Notes under the pieces: model-generated
Told to the model about the DNA's origin: nothing
What the model saw: the letters and a program-made list of their open reading frames with translations, nothing else
Databases searched by the model: none
Position numbers and translations under genes: made by a program
Source of the DNA: Epinephelus fuscoguttatus
Lineage: Eukaryota > Chordata > Actinopteri > Perciformes > Serranidae
Direction of reading: 5' to 3'
Length of the DNA: 64,000 nucleotides
Assembly: GCF_011397635.1 (NCBI RefSeq)
Contig: NC_064771.1
Location: 13,207,379 to 13,271,378, forward strand
Shown here: one piece after another, positions 25,331 through 39,264 of the stretch
Position numbering within the stretch: position 1 is the stretch's first letter
How the letters are laid out: each line of letters begins with the position of its first letter

Positions 25331-26998
25331 AAAAGTTGTACTATTACATATAAATTAGCCTACAATTAAATTTTGTTTTTAGATCCAAATGTTCTCGATG
25401 GTTATGTACATAGTTTTCATGTTTTCAGAGCTATTAAAAATCCACGATGGAGGCTGGAAATTGTACTGTGGGCAGTTTTTTAAGTTGGCAATGTTTATAT
25501 GTGACTGAAACCTGGAATCCTAAGAAAAAAATTACGTCATGTTGGCTCATGTTTGTGATGATTCAACTGAAGGAAACCAGAGTTGAGTCTAGTGAGTCAT
25601 TGGACAAATGGCTCATTTACTGCTGTTTAGGATAGGCTTTGCACTTACATGCCTATACACAATATCTGACTTTGAGTAAATATACATTATAGAATTTCCA
25701 TCACAGGGATAAGTTGACTTCACTCTTGCAGACTCACTTAAAGCTGATGAGTTAACTAGAGTTTTATATACAAACTCTCAGCAGGTTTAGCTTCAGTTCA
25801 TTAACTGCTCCATGACTGACCCCTGTAAAGCTTCATCTAGAGAACAACAGCCGTCGGAGGTGTAGCCCCATAAAGTGCACATGTCAGTGGTCCCACGCTG
25901 ACCCGTCCAACAGGAAACAGTGCCTTATCAACAGGAACAGAAACATCCTCACCCCGTCCTCAAAGGCTTCTAACAGGTCTGTCAGTCGTTAAAGCTCCGA
26001 GGTGGCCTGTGAGTCTGCCAGCGTTCACCACAATCGATGACGCCGCAGCCACATGCCACCTCTTAGTGCTACTGCTGCCCCCACACCCCTCGTACCACAC
26101 ACACACACAAACACACTGACGAGCTCACACATAGGCAGGCGGAAGTAAACAGAATCTCACACAATCTGGAACGCTGCCATCATTCACCGTTTCAGACAAC
26201 ACCCTTCCTCATCTTACAACGTCTCTGTTTACCCGCGTTGTCAAAGATTTTTTAAAAATAAATACTTTTTTTAAGAGGTTAAATTTGTTACTGTAAATGT
26301 CCACATTTTTTACAAGAAGTTTCAGAATATATCCAGTATTCTTTTTCCTAATTAGCTCCCCTCATGGATGTATTTCAAAAATCCATCCAATCAGGTTTGC
26401 CTGTCAGCCAATAAGGATCCACTTTTTTTAGGACTGTGCCTTCAAATGTTTTCAGTGTGACTAATTTAATTGTTTAATCAATGTTATCATTGGAGCAGCA
26501 GCTGATTCATACTTTGTTTAGTGACAAAGGGGCTGAATGTCCTTTTAGCACATACCCTGTTTAATACACACCTCTAATCTGTATATACAGTACTGGAGGG
26601 CATCTGAGGATTAGTGTGTGTTGTGTATGTGTGTGTGCGCATTCCATGCCTGTGTGTCAAACAGCACGTCTGTATTTGGTCTGTCCTGTCTCCAGCTGCC
26701 ACCTATGCCCACACTTCCCGGGCATGAAGTGCTGGCACGGCCACTCCAACTGCAGCTCTAACAGACATTCATTTAACACCGCCAGTAGCCAGGCTCCACT
26801 GTGCTTTCAGCAGAGTCATTGGGTGACCTTCACTGTGGATGTTTGTTGACCAAGTTTTGGCTGCATTGGCAAAAAACGTTGCCATCCAGTTTCCAGGCAG
26901 AATCAAGGAGCTGTTTTCTCACAGAGACACATTTTTGTCCTGGTTTACATCATTTCTTGTTAAAACATTCCACATAATTACCACAGGTTAGCACATTA

Positions 26999-27000
<2 letters not shown>

Positions 27001-27038
<38 letters not shown>
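27001..27038. repeat. (GT)n microsatellite
   Basis: Nineteen uninterrupted GT units. Confidence 0.95.
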
Positions 27039-27040
<2 letters not shown>

Positions 27041-27939
27041 CTAGTTGAAAAGGAACACACTAGTGATATTCTATATTTTTCTTATTTTCAGCAAACCCCA
27101 TGAAAATACTGAGGAGGGAACTGATCTTAATATCAAGTATTGTTTGTGTAGCCAAGCCTGATATACTGTATCTTGCTCCTCTATGCCATTAAGCAACTTC
27201 CATTGCTGTCAAGAAACTATTAAAAACACATTGATCAGCCACACTGTTGCACTGGGTGACATGTTCCTTCATTACCATAAACTGGGCACTGTAGTTTATT
27301 TTGAGTCTTTGCTACATACATTGTCACGTTGCTGTAAATACTCATACAGCATCAAATGTGTTCCCAGCAAATACACCGTTTTATTTTTTTCTGATTTATG
27401 TGTACTAAAAACAACAGTACCCAGCAGTTTTAGAAAATTATATAGGCTTGATGATTAACGCCCTCAGTGGAGAATAATCTTCTTGTGGCTGAGCGTGGCA
27501 GAGAAGCCTATAGAGAAGTCAGAAAGTTTTGAAAGATGGACTCATTTTCTGACAGTAAGAAAAATATAAAATAAACACCAGGCCTATACGTTAAAGCTTT
27601 TTTTGTATTTTTGTATTAACAATGGATAAATTAACTACGTGTAATGTGAAAGATGTCAAGAAAGTGGTGAACCCAAAGTTAGTTAACACATGACTCTGCA
27701 GTTCCCCTCACCTGTGTGGAGCATTTTAGCCCCTTTAAGCTTATTGTTTTGGTTTTACAGCCCGCGACTTTACTGCTTTGGTTCTGTATTACCACTCTCA
27801 TCAGTGTCAATTCCAACCACAGGCACCTGATTAGCAAAAAAAACAGTTTAACCCACTTACACTGCCTGCCCAGCACCAAACAGCAGACAAACACCGTTAG
27901 CAACTAGCTGGTAAACATAGTGGAGAATTCATCAGCCAA

Positions 27940-28420
27940 AGGGGGTCCGCTCATAATTCCCACATCCCATTATTCCGACATCCCATTGTTCCGAAAATGA
28001 CCCACTGTTCCAAAATCTCAATGTTTCGACATCCCATTGTTCCGACCACATTAAACCCATTGTTACAAAGTCCCGTTGTTCCAAAATCTCACTTTCACTG
28101 TTACAAAATAACTGTTTCATAGTTAAGGTCTGGTTAGGTTTAGGCACAAGAACTACTTGGTTAAGGTTAGGAAAAGATCATTGTTTGGGTTAAAATTAGA
28201 TCTTTCAACATCGTTTCTACTTCCTCAAAACAGGGCGACCGTTGTCGTCATGGCAACAGTAAACAACACGACAACACGGTCTCTTGCTGCTTTCCCTTGC
28301 TGCTTGCTTTTTCATCTTTTTGCATTGCAACATTGAGATTTCGGAACAACGGGACTTCGGAACAATGAGTATAATATGGTCGGACTAATGGGATGTCAAA
28401 ATAATGACATGGCACCAGCC
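27940..28420. mobile_element. foldback-like element with internally repetitive inverted ends
   Basis: The left arm (about 27955-28090) is a series of degenerate 12-16-nt units such as 'catcccattgttccgac' and 'cccattgttacaaagtcc'. The right arm (about 28335-28415) carries the reverse complement: 'cggaacaacgggac', 'cggaacaatgag', 'ggactaatgggatgtc'. The middle includes 'ggttaggtttaggcacaa', a word of a common fish repeat. No transposase was seen. Confidence 0.6.
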
Positions 28421-28848
28421 AAAGAGACAGATTTTTCCGTCAGAAGATAATGGAGAGAGCCGAAAGCCAATTTAATTTAGCACTTACCTTTGTCTGATGG
28501 CCAAAAACACAACTCCAATTAAATACTAATGTTGCTACCTATCTGTTGGGTATGTTGCTAAACAACTGTTTGTTAACGTGCTAGCTGTAACAACTTAACA
28601 ACATGAAACTTTGTCAACGTCTTATGTAGCTTGTTGCACTGTACCCAAGTGGCCAAACACTTTCAGCTACTGTATCTAAAATTACAACCTTTTAAATGTA
28701 CTTCCTTTTTGTAGATTTTAAGTGGCAACTTGCAAAGAGAAAGTATGTTTTCCTCTCCTGTGTTTTTGACCTTGTGTCAATGATGGGCTCAAACTTGTAC
28801 TGTGAAGATGTTACGATGCCTGACTGATTACTATTAGGTTTTGTGTTT

Positions 28849-29340
28849 AAAGGAGCAGTGTGCAGGATTTAGTGACATCTTCTTCTCTGTGCCAAGCATG
28901 AACTTCTTCTCCTCACAGGTATCTATCCTGTCCAAAACAAACGGACTAGGTGGTTAAAACTGATAAAATCACTGAATAAAGCAGCTCTGCGATCTACGAT
29001 GCTATTCAGCTCACCACAGATGGGCGGCCAGCCCAGCACCTGCTAGTGTGTACTGACCTTTTCTCTCTGATAACTTAACTGTTAGGCTTGTTGCGAGAGG
29101 GCTGCAAACAACAGCGGCCAATTCAAAAACACAAAAACATGAATGGCCCTATCTAGAGCCAGTGTTTTTGGTGTGTATGTTCTGGGCTGATGTAGAAACT
29201 TGGTGGTGCAACATGGCCATCTCCATAGACGAGGACCCAGTCCCTATGTTGATATAAACGCATCATTCTAACATAAGGAAAACACAATGATTCATATCTG
29301 CCAGTATATCCCCCTAAATCCTACACACTTGACCTTAAAT
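28849..29340 (+). mobile_element. MITE-like repeat, full-length copy
   Basis: The left end is 'tttaaaggagcagtgtgcagg' and the right end 'cctacacacttgaccttaaa'. These are imperfect inverted ends framing 'gccctatctagagccagtg' and 'tatatcaacgcat'-type interior sequence shared with 2661-3358 in the opposite orientation. Confidence 0.6.
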
Positions 29341-30892
29341 GTTGCCTTGATAACAAGTCTATCTTTGAATTGTTTATATAGCAAATGTTGTTACAGTGGT
29401 ATATATTTCTACTACATCATGACTCTTGTTGAAATATGTCTGTTGAATGTCGTTATTAGTCACTACTTCTTGAATGCTGTTATCGTAGCTGATATGTTAT
29501 CTGCGTTATTTCAGCACTTCAGCCTGCAAACCCTTTTAAGATATTAGAAGTAAAAATAGTGTTTTGTACAATTTTAGATATGTATGGAGGCTGATACTGC
29601 AGCATAATGTTTTTATGTTCCTCACTTATGCTCCTGCAGGCTCCTTGGTGTTGTCCAGCCCTCTCCTATCTTTCTAAACCACATTGTGACTCATGTGTTT
29701 GAAGCACTGTTTAGCATGTCTCGACTCCACACTTAGGTAGATTTATTCTTACATTAAATCTCTGTCTGGACCTGTTGGCTGTCTTGATTTCTAGGCTGCC
29801 CATGTCTTTGTTGCCGTGAGTGTGAGAAGCAAAATATTGTTTCTGTAGATCTGCCGAAACTTGTCATTTGTTTTTTTAGTAGCCCACTTTCCCAAGCATC
29901 TCCTTTCTCTCCTGCCTCCCTTTTATTTCTTTTGCACAATCTCAAATCCTCCTGTCCATCTCTCTGTTCCTGTTTTCCCCCCTCCTCTCTCTCCCCAGTT
30001 TTCCTTGCATCCCGCTTCTCTCTCCCCTTCACTCCATCCCAAGATAAACAACCTCTGTTCTGAGGCATGTCAGCTATTTGTTCAAAAAAGTTCACAAGTT
30101 TTTGGATGCCGTTCAGAGCTGGGTCTCCAAAGGGAGGCAAGATTACAAATTTAGTGCTTTTTCACAATCTCCCTCTCTGTTTTTCATTTTTCTTGGTCTG
30201 CGCTGCTCCTTTTTTTTCCTTCCCAACGCTCTCACGACTTGTACATTTGTACTTGAAACTTGGTGATTCCCAAATTTGTGAGTTTTGATGCCCTCTCACC
30301 TTTTTGTTTGACCTTATGTTCCTCCTCGTGAAACCAGTTAGACCATACAGAGTCTTCAAATTCCCGTCTTGTTTGTTAAACCGTGATTTATTTTCTGTCA
30401 GGAACTTTCATCGCTCTTCTCTGATTAACACGGGGGGAGAAGCCAACACCAGTTCTCATGCCTCTGAGCAGTCTGTGTCAAGTCCCTGTGAGAGTACAAC
30501 ACACACTTGAGTGACTCTGCGGCAAAACACTCCCAATTTGGCATTTGCTTATCACTGACTTGTTTAGAGAAGCTTTTTATAGTGTGATGACCTGATGTGG
30601 ACATTTTTCTGATGACAAGGTTGCGTGTGTTTGTGTGGTGGGAGTCCAGAATGTGGTGTTCTGTGGTGAGATAAAACCAAGAACATTCAAAGCAATCATC
30701 TGTTTTTCGGTTCACACACTTTTCCCTGTGTGGTCTGAAGGCTTGCAGTCGTGTTGCATGTTTTTCTGACAACAAAATGATCCTAACTTCAATATTTTTC
30801 ACCGCAGATTACATCTTTTCTTTCTCTCTTTGATCTCAGTGTTTAGCTTATTCTCTCAAATGTCTCCCTCCTTCACAAAGTGTGTGCGTGTT

Positions 30893-32478
30893 TCCCAGAG
30901 GTGTGGACTCGTGTCAAATGACTTGAACTTAAGTCAGACTCGAGTCACAAATTAGATGACTTTAGACTCAACTTGACAACATCAAAAAAGACTTGCAGCT
31001 TGACTTAGACTTTAACACCAATAGCTTGTGATTTGACTGTGACTTGAGCCTTTTGACTCTAAACTACTTGATACTTTCTCCCAAACCCAAAGATTAAAAA
31101 GTATGTTATTTCAAAAATGTGCCACACTCAATTCATTTCTCTCCATTTCCTGAATCAACTCACATAAACGCTATTCACTCCTGGCAAGTCGACACTTCAT
31201 TCCCCAGATGATCCACTTGGTTTAAACCAATCCATTAGCATCCAGTCAAGTTGCAGGAGAGAACCACAAAGAACTAACGTTACATTTCTGAGTGCCAGTT
31301 GGAAAAAATGATACCACAGATAATTTCATTCGTGTACAAAAACTATGCAGTGGTCAACAAGAAACAAATAAAAGTATGCAAAAAGTGTGGGTTGAAAATT
31401 ACAGACAAAGAGGCAACAACTTCCAACTTCATTCAACATTTGAAGTTGCATGAAGAACAGTAAGTCTTGACCAGGGAAACTCAACTTGCTTTGCCAGAGG
31501 CCACTTCTGCAAGACAGGAGGCCAGAGGCCCATTAATAAATAATAATATTTTTCAATATATATAATAAATGAATTGACTCTTTTCAACCTTTCAATGTTT
31601 GCTGTCCTTACTCATTTTTGCAAAGCTGGTAGTAGCAGTCCCACACAGGTCAAGGGTGTTTCTAGGATTTGTGGACACAGCCAGACCTCTGTCTGGGGAT
31701 CCAGATCCTCCACTGATACTTTTTTGGTAAACAAACTCTTTTTATTTTATTTAGCTTATTTACTTGCAAAGTACAAAACACCCCGAGTGTGAATCAGTTT
31801 ACTTAGATTTGGTCCATGGACCTTAAGTTGAGTAGCCCTGGTCTAGACTAATATTCACACAGTTTGTGCGCTAATGCTCAGCTGATGTTAGCTTAACAGT
31901 GAAGTAACCATTTCAGTCTTGAAGTGGACCAAGCAGCAACCTCTGGTGCTGAAAAATGAAACCAACATGGAAGTACCAAAAGGTGCAGTTCTATGAATGG
32001 CCACTTGAGGCTGGCTCCAGGAGTGCGTCGATCTCCATAGACCCACATGTTAAAGTGCCCACCTTTACAGCAGAAATAAACATGTTTACAGCCTGGTGCA
32101 AAAAAAACGTTTTTGGTCTTTATAGCTAATTTCCCCCTTCATGAGGTATCAACGGGGGTGAATTTTTACATAACTTACCCGTTTACATTTTATGAAGACT
32201 TAAAATTACGTATAATTAAGGGACAGCCACTTTTGAGTGACAGGCTGTCTGCCAATAGTGTCCTCAGCTTCTCAGTCAGATCCACCACTCACTCCTCCAG
32301 CCTCTGCTCTGCCAGCTTCTCACCAAAATAAGGTCATTTCTGGCTCAAAAGCATCAGTATGGTGTTGGCATCAAGGCTTCAAAATGGTAATCCACAAACC
32401 AATGGGCGATTTGTGCTTTGGACTTGAGTGCAAAGACTTAAGACTTGCAAAACAATGACTTGGTCCCACCACTGGTGT
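30893..32478 (+). mobile_element. decayed hAT-type transposon with nested repeats
   Basis: The left end reads 'cagaggtgtggactcgtgt' followed by 'gacttgaacttaagtcag'. The right end reads 'gacttgcaaaacaatgacttgg' and 'cccaccactgg', forming imperfect inverted ends. A 152-nt BED-finger exon lies at 31308-31459, and a different repeat is inserted at about 31977-32420 ('gttaaagtgcccacctttac'). No transposase core or dimerisation domain was found. A shorter copy of the same ends is at 51562-51995. Confidence 0.55.
31308..31459 (+). pseudogene. BED-type zinc-finger exon of a hAT transposase
   Basis: The ATG at 31308 opens a frame containing VCKKCGLKITDKEATTSN and FIQHLKLHEEQ. That gives the BED-finger pattern C-x2-C, TTSN, H-x4-H, which hAT transposases use to bind their ends. 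A donor-like aaca|GTAAGT follows at 31459/31460. No catalytic domain lies downstream, so it is a remnant unless spliced to something unseen. Confidence 0.55.
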
Positions 32479-34446
32479 ATTCACGTATTGAAATGGTGGA
32501 ACCACGAACAGGTTGCCCAGCAGTGCCTAGCCTTTGATGCAAGGCACTTGTGTACTCTTGCATCTTGTGACAAACACACTTTTTCCCATAAAAACACACA
32601 TAGAAAAAGACACCCACTTCTCCGTACGTTCTGCTGGTGACACATGCTGAGATCTGCTTCTTTTTATATCCCCGTGCACACACACATACACACACATGCC
32701 TGTACACAACAATACAACGGTTGTGTTTAGACTAGGCCACCATTCCTATATGGAGATACAGATCACTGTTTTGCTTTCCCGAGCATGATGAAGGGGTAAT
32801 TATATCTAACCAGAGGGAGCACAACAGAGAGAGAGAGGGAGAGAGAGTGATGAGGAAAGGAGAGGGGAGTGTTGGAGCACAGACCCACATACTGTTTATT
32901 GTCTTAAAAATATTTTCCCTATGGCCACCAGTGCTAGGGATGATGGTGAAAAATACATGTTTATGTCTGACCCCAAAAAGTCAACCCCTAAACCTGCCTC
33001 CTGCCCCATAAGTAAGTGTGTGACGACAAGAATCAGAGTCTGACGTGCTTGTTAACCCCTCAGTGTGATTTACTCTGTGTCTGTGAGAGTGTTGATGCTG
33101 CCTGTCTGGCCTCAACCAATTTGTCTGTGGCTTGTTGCCTCGGTGAGTCCTTCCAAGTGATGTCTGGAAGACGGAAGATTCAACCATGAACTTTGTCAGC
33201 TGGAGTGTGCAAATGTTTTTTGACGCATCTGGTGTGAATCACAGCATTTTGCTCAGGAGCAAGATTTTTTTTTTCCCCCCTTTTAAAACGAGGGGGATTG
33301 TCAAAGCAAAGAAAGCAAGATTGTCTTTGAGTTGTGTGTTTGAGTTTGCTAGAATATAACATTTCTAGTCTCTCTATGTCTTCATATTGAATGTACCGTA
33401 GTGAGTGACGGAGAGCAAGCTGTAGCCTGCATGCCATTCAGTGGTGTAACAGTTAATAGTGGTCCCCTCTCAATACACTACACAGTGCGTACCTCTGGTT
33501 CTATAGATCTTAAAAGCTTGCACTTGACATTGCACTTCCTTGGGTCCTCACCAATACACCTGCCAATTGAAAGTTGATTGGGCGAATGGTTGTAGAGAAA
33601 ATCAAAGGACAGACAGACATGCAGACAGAGACTACTTCCATTTTTGTTTGATACGTTGACCACAAAGGAAAAGGGAATCGACCAGGGCTGTGTGGACGCT
33701 GAAGAACAGCCGACAGCAGGCACTCTGCCATGATCACCAGCTGCACAGACCTCTGGCCCTCTCTCTGGTTCTCTAACCAGTGAACCTTGCAGGCCCAGGC
33801 TTTCCTCACACCCGTTATAACTGCCTCTGCAGCCCTTGTAAAGCCTTCATCATGGTCTTGACTCTCAGCTGTCTTGCTCTATCTCACAGCCCCTGAGCAG
33901 CCTCCAGCAAGCAAGCCCCACTGACCCAGACTGTGCTCTGAGCTCCTCTGCCAGATAACCAAAGGAAGGTCAGGATATCAGCGAGGTCTGTGCCCATGGG
34001 GCCCTCTGTCAGCTTTCCTCCAGTGTCCACATACCTCTGGATGTGAAGCTGTGGGCTTTGTCAGTTTCCCCGGGGATTTCGTTCCCCTGCTCTACAAATA
34101 TTTGTTTGTTATGATAGGACAAACAATATTTCCTGGTCTAGCCATTCAAGTGGGTTACATAAAAACGTGTCCCTGCCCCGTTCCTCCAGACCTCCATTCT
34201 AGCATCAACTTAACATAAGATGTAAACGTTAGCGTGTCCAGCCAATTAGCATACTAGTTTCAGTAGTTGGTTCCAAGCCAAGCATCCAAATATGAGTATG
34301 CTAGAATGAATAAGTCTGATAAAGGTATGATTCTTACCATGCTTAGAAGGACTTAAACCGTAATACAAGTAGGTTATGCTGTTTCTTTATGTACATGTCT
34401 TCTATGTGGAGTAGCAGCTTTAGCACAATATGGAGCCATCAAAAGA

Positions 34447-34464
34447 TTTTTTTTTTTTTTTTTT
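34447..34464. repeat. poly(T) tract
   Basis: Eighteen consecutive T residues on the + strand. No reverse-transcribed gene copy is recognisable next to it. Confidence 0.85.
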
Positions 34465-37384
34465 ACAGATTCTCATTTAAAAACAAGTCAGCTGGAAACA
34501 CTAAAAGGTCAGCCAAAGACACAAAGCATGCGTAACCCAGTATTGTTATCTTCATTTCCTAGCTAGCAACAACTGGTAAAATCTGCTAATGACATTTGTC
34601 ATTCAAGCCAACAAAATCAACGATAGCCAGCTAGAAATGAGGTGGTTTTGTCTACATCCGTGTGAAACCAATAAAGACTTATTGTTTCAAAAATAACCAA
34701 GAACTATGAGTGGAAAATGTACCGCTGTTATCGTTGTAAACTGCGTGAGAACACGTAATTGTGCTGTGAGAAAAACAGAAAGTTTGCCAGAAGTAGGAAA
34801 AATACCTAGATGGATAGATTTTATTTAGTAATGGTGCAGGTTTTAGCAAACGGTCATTTGGAAGCATCTTATGTCAAAGTGTGATCTAGAAAGCTGCCAA
34901 AGAGATTGATGAGGAAAAGGGAGGAAGGAGAGGAAGTCGGGGTGCAGACAAGGATGCAGAAGAGAGGATAAGGAGGAAAGAAGCTGGAGGAGGAGAGAAG
35001 GAAAGTGTGAAGGGAGTGAGCTGGTGTGCTTAAACAGGATGAATATTTCACAGACAGAACATGGAGATGTCTTTCCAGGAAATGACTTTTGCACAGTGCA
35101 CATGCCTGCCAGGTATGCTGAAAGCATTTCCAGCAGCAGAAGCCCAAGAAATTCAACCAATTACCAAAGTAATTTTCAAAGAAAATCACTGCTGAGCCAG
35201 CTGTGAACTATAATGTATTTTTATTTGAGACCAGAGACATTTTCAGGTAATGAACAACAGCCCTCTGAAATTGTAAGTAATGGTTTGGAAAAAAACAGTC
35301 TCCCTCCCAAATTGCGCAGCAACATTAGAGAGTTATGTGCTGTTATAATGTGTGTACTTGAAGGAATTATAGTTGTGTTTTGGTTGAGTTTTATGATGTT
35401 GCTGCTACTTGACCCTCAAAACATGCCCGGATTAAGCTAAAACAGGCTGATCTCACCATTTAGCATACCAAGAAAAATGCAGGCTGGGACATTAAAGAGG
35501 CAGCCATGACTTCTTCTCACTGGTAAAGAAGGAAAAGAGTGAAATCTCCCAAAAGTCCAACTGCACTTTTAAGTGGCCCAGTGTCCTTTGTGTGAGTTTT
35601 GGACACTGAAGCAGACATTCGGCCTGCCAGCAGACTGTCTTATAAAGCACAAATTCTCACTTTCAAACAAAACTAAATTTAATTAAATTCAAATTCTCAG
35701 TCTGAGTAATATCCTCTTTTTTTATTGCAGTGGTGTGCATTAAAACAAAGATTGAGTACCAGTTAGTAAATCCTGTTTCTGCGGCGCGGTCTGCTCCCCA
35801 GCGGCCAGACTGGTTTAAATTAGGCCTCTCCAACCTTCAGCGGCCCGTCCACTAATTTGACTCCTAGAATAACAGCAGCTACTGTGTTTTTCAGGAGTCT
35901 GGAACCAAACGTCCATCTAGGGAGTCTGCAGTGGACACAGGTGCTCTCTCTCTCTCTCTGTTCTCCAGGATTCTGGTTGAATTATGTGTTCAGGAGGGAA
36001 TGTTTAACTATTTTACTGAGAAAAAATCCCAAATGTCTTGTTTTCATCAAGTGTGTTTCCTGATTGGATCTTAGCTCTCTAGTCTGTGGATCTGGTAGCA
36101 CGTGTGTGTGTTTGTCCATGCGTGCTCATGAGGGTGTGTATATTTTGTCTATGTAGGCATGAGTGCATGTCTGCCAGTTAATCTCTCTCAGATTACAGGT
36201 TACCATCTTCCAACTGTAACCAGCAGTTTCTATTACTTTTTGTCTCTAAAATAGATATTAAAAAATAATAATTTTCAGTTTCTTTTCAATCTACAGACAG
36301 GAAATTCAAAAACTAAACATTTACATACATAACTGTGCCAGAATATGTTCATACAGTGCCGTCATCCGTTCATCTGTAGGAAAACATGCATGGACAAAAG
36401 CAGCCACAACACAGACCCAGAGACCTTTGACCTGTTGAACACGCATGCACGAATACACATGGACACACAGAGTCCATAATTCCACTGAACACACAGTAGA
36501 TGAACAAAGTCGATCAAAGGAATGTCCAGTGATAATAATAGTCTTCAAAAAGCACTAGGCTTGGCTCCAACCATGCAGGCATTATTGACACAACATATTG
36601 ACACACATATATACACACACACATATGACTTTGCCCAGTTGATGACAACTGGGAGGTTCATTCAACTGAAGGAATACTTCACCAGCAAAATGACCATTTG
36701 TATATCATTAACCCACTGCGTGTTACCTTCAATTTGTGAAGAAATGTGGGAAAAACAGTTTTCTTCACGAATTCGAGGTAACATGCGGTCGACTAATTAC
36801 AGGCTGTTCTCATGCACTGTTTGTACATATACCTACAAAAAGTAATTCACCACAGTCTTGTGTATATCCCATGTATTCATGATTTTATATATCTCAGTAT
36901 TTTGTGTACAACCCATGTAATCAGGGAAGGGTGTGATCACATAACCAATGGGCTTAAGAGAGTAAAGATGGAAGTCGTCCACCTAAATGAAGCAGGTTGG
37001 GGTGGTGGGTGGGTCACAAAACACGGGACTTTCCCCCAGGAGACTAGTATTTGGAACCATGTGAAACCAAGTGAACTTTGGCTTACTTTACGGTAAGCTG
37101 TCACCTTGTTTCCTTTCCTAAACTTAACCAAAGTAACCTGCCTAAAGTGACATAACTTTACATTGAGTATGTAACTTTACGTTAAGTAAATAATGTCATT
37201 TATAGCCACTAATTCGTTAGATTTCATTTGAATTGATGTATGTGTATCTTCATAAAATATACAAACTATATGAAAATGGGTTGATTAATATCTATACAAA
37301 TGGCCATTTTGTGAGTGAAGTATCCTGTTCAGTTGCACGAGTTTGACAACAGACAGAGGTGATGGAGTGGTTCATTTGTTGTTG

Positions 37385-37565
37385 TTTTTTCTGTAGGCTA
37401 AATACTGTATGAGGCTACAGCCTAGCATAAAGACTGGAAGCAGGTAAAAGAGTTAGCATGGCTCTGTCCAAAGCTAACATAAGGTAAAATCCACATACCA
37501 GCCTGTAAAGGTCACTTATTAACATGTTATATCTCATTTGGTTAATCCATACCACAGTGACTTCA
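37385..37565 (+). repeat. fragment of the 20305-type repeat
   Basis: 'gcctagcataaagactggaag', 'ggctctgtccaaagctaaca' and 'catgttatatctcatttggtt' match the middle and 3' part of the element family. Confidence 0.5.
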
Positions 37566-39059
37566 CAAACAGTGTGTCATGAGCTGGTGCCAATTCAGTG
37601 CCATGTTTGCTCTGAACCCAATGGCCTGGAGTGCAGAGGCATTACTCAAAAAGAGACTGTCAGATAAAGGCTTGTATTTACACCAAGCATGCTTGGAGTA
37701 ATTTATTCCAAATCTAGCATGTTATCTCCTCTAGGTCATGCTGTTTGTCAGGGTAAGAGTGATGTCATTCAAGCTTGGCACAAACAAACATGGTCAGACA
37801 CCCGTACTTTCCAGCAAACTGTGTGTGATGCAGTTGTTAAAGTCAGATTTATATCATCACTACTTGGTTTGGTTCAAGGCTTAAAACTCTGTATGTGGAG
37901 ATTTTCTGAAATATTTATGAAGAAAATGAAGGGGATGTTTACTTTTTAAACCTCGGCTGCCTTAAAAAAGAGAGTGGTCATGTTTCAACTATCTGCAGCC
38001 AAACCTAAAAATGTGAAAAGTCCACTTTCCCACCAAGAAAACCAACTCACTTTAGGTGTAATCACACTCTATTTGATACACTATAAACCATAAAGGCCTC
38101 TGTTGGAAATCCCCCCCATTCCTGGTTTTGCTTTTCAAACCCTAACCCTTCTGCACTCCACCCTCCTGCTCCAGTCCCCATCACTCAACATTCACACGCA
38201 TCTGAGTGCACATATGCATACTGTAGATGTAGACCTCTTGCATTCGTCAAACTGGGATGCGACGCTGATTAGCTTCCTGGCAGGAACGCTACCACCCAAC
38301 CCCGGAGTCGAAGCCGGGCTCCTCTTGGAGGGCCCGACAGTGGGTGGAGAGCTGTAGCCGCCGCTGTTTGTTTGCACTGTGTCCCGATTTCCGTGAATTC
38401 TGACCTGACAGGAAGAGTGGAAGGGAGATGGGACAATGGGCTATTGTAAGACCGCACTTTATATCCATGCAGGGCTAAAACAGGAAAACACGTTAAGACG
38501 GGCACAAGCATACACACACTCTAACCTGCACGAACACACAGCGTTACAGAAAACCCGGCAAACGCCGTCTTGTTCCCCATCCTGTTTCTCAATCATGCAT
38601 TTCATTGACTGCACAATTTCAACCCCTCCTGATCTTACCGTTCAGAGCAGATCAAATATAACTGACCCATTATACGCAATCCAGCCACAGCTGACATTTA
38701 AAATACGTGGACTGAAAGATTACTACCCATCAAAGAGTTCCAATAAGCTCAGTGTATTTTGGATGAACTGTTCCTTCACATCAGTTTGGCAAGACGCTGG
38801 TCCTTTGACACACTGTCTTTCTCCATGACCCTACCTCAATGTGTACCCACACACACGACGTCCTCCAGCATGTCCATGCCTCAGCCTGTGACCTCGTCCA
38901 TTTCACCTTTCAGGTCAGGTGGGAGAATTGAGCTCTCAGGCTGAATGATCTATGGATTCGCACAGGCTGTCAAAAGAGTCAGAGGAAGGGAAAGATGTAG
39001 AGGAAGGGAGGCTATTTACAGACTGGAGGTATTTGGCGGGGCAGTGCTGTTTTCTGTGC

Positions 39060-39064
<5 letters not shown>

Positions 39065-39106
<42 letters not shown>
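39065..39106. repeat. (GT)n microsatellite
   Basis: About 21 GT units; a second GT run lies at 39233-39264. Confidence 0.95.
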
Positions 39107-39108
<2 letters not shown>

Positions 39109-39232
39109 TCTCTCGTCAAAGCCTGTGAATATGAAGGTGTGAGACTCTTATATAAGCTGTACTATGTGTTTACTCTGTTCATCCATCGAATAGCGATGTC
39201 CAAAGCCCCGACAGAAGGGAGGTCAGGGCAGG

Positions 39233-39264
39233 CGTGTGTGCGTGTGTGTGTGTGTGTGTGTGTT
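39233..39264. repeat. (GT)n microsatellite, interrupted
   Basis: GT units with one C substitution, about 130 bases after the larger array. Confidence 0.9.

Noticed and set aside
38103..38357. Frame ending in a PPNPG motif, resembling a 2A-type peptide from a LINE
   Set aside because: The key D-x-E-x-NPGP residues are absent and no reverse transcriptase sequence is near.
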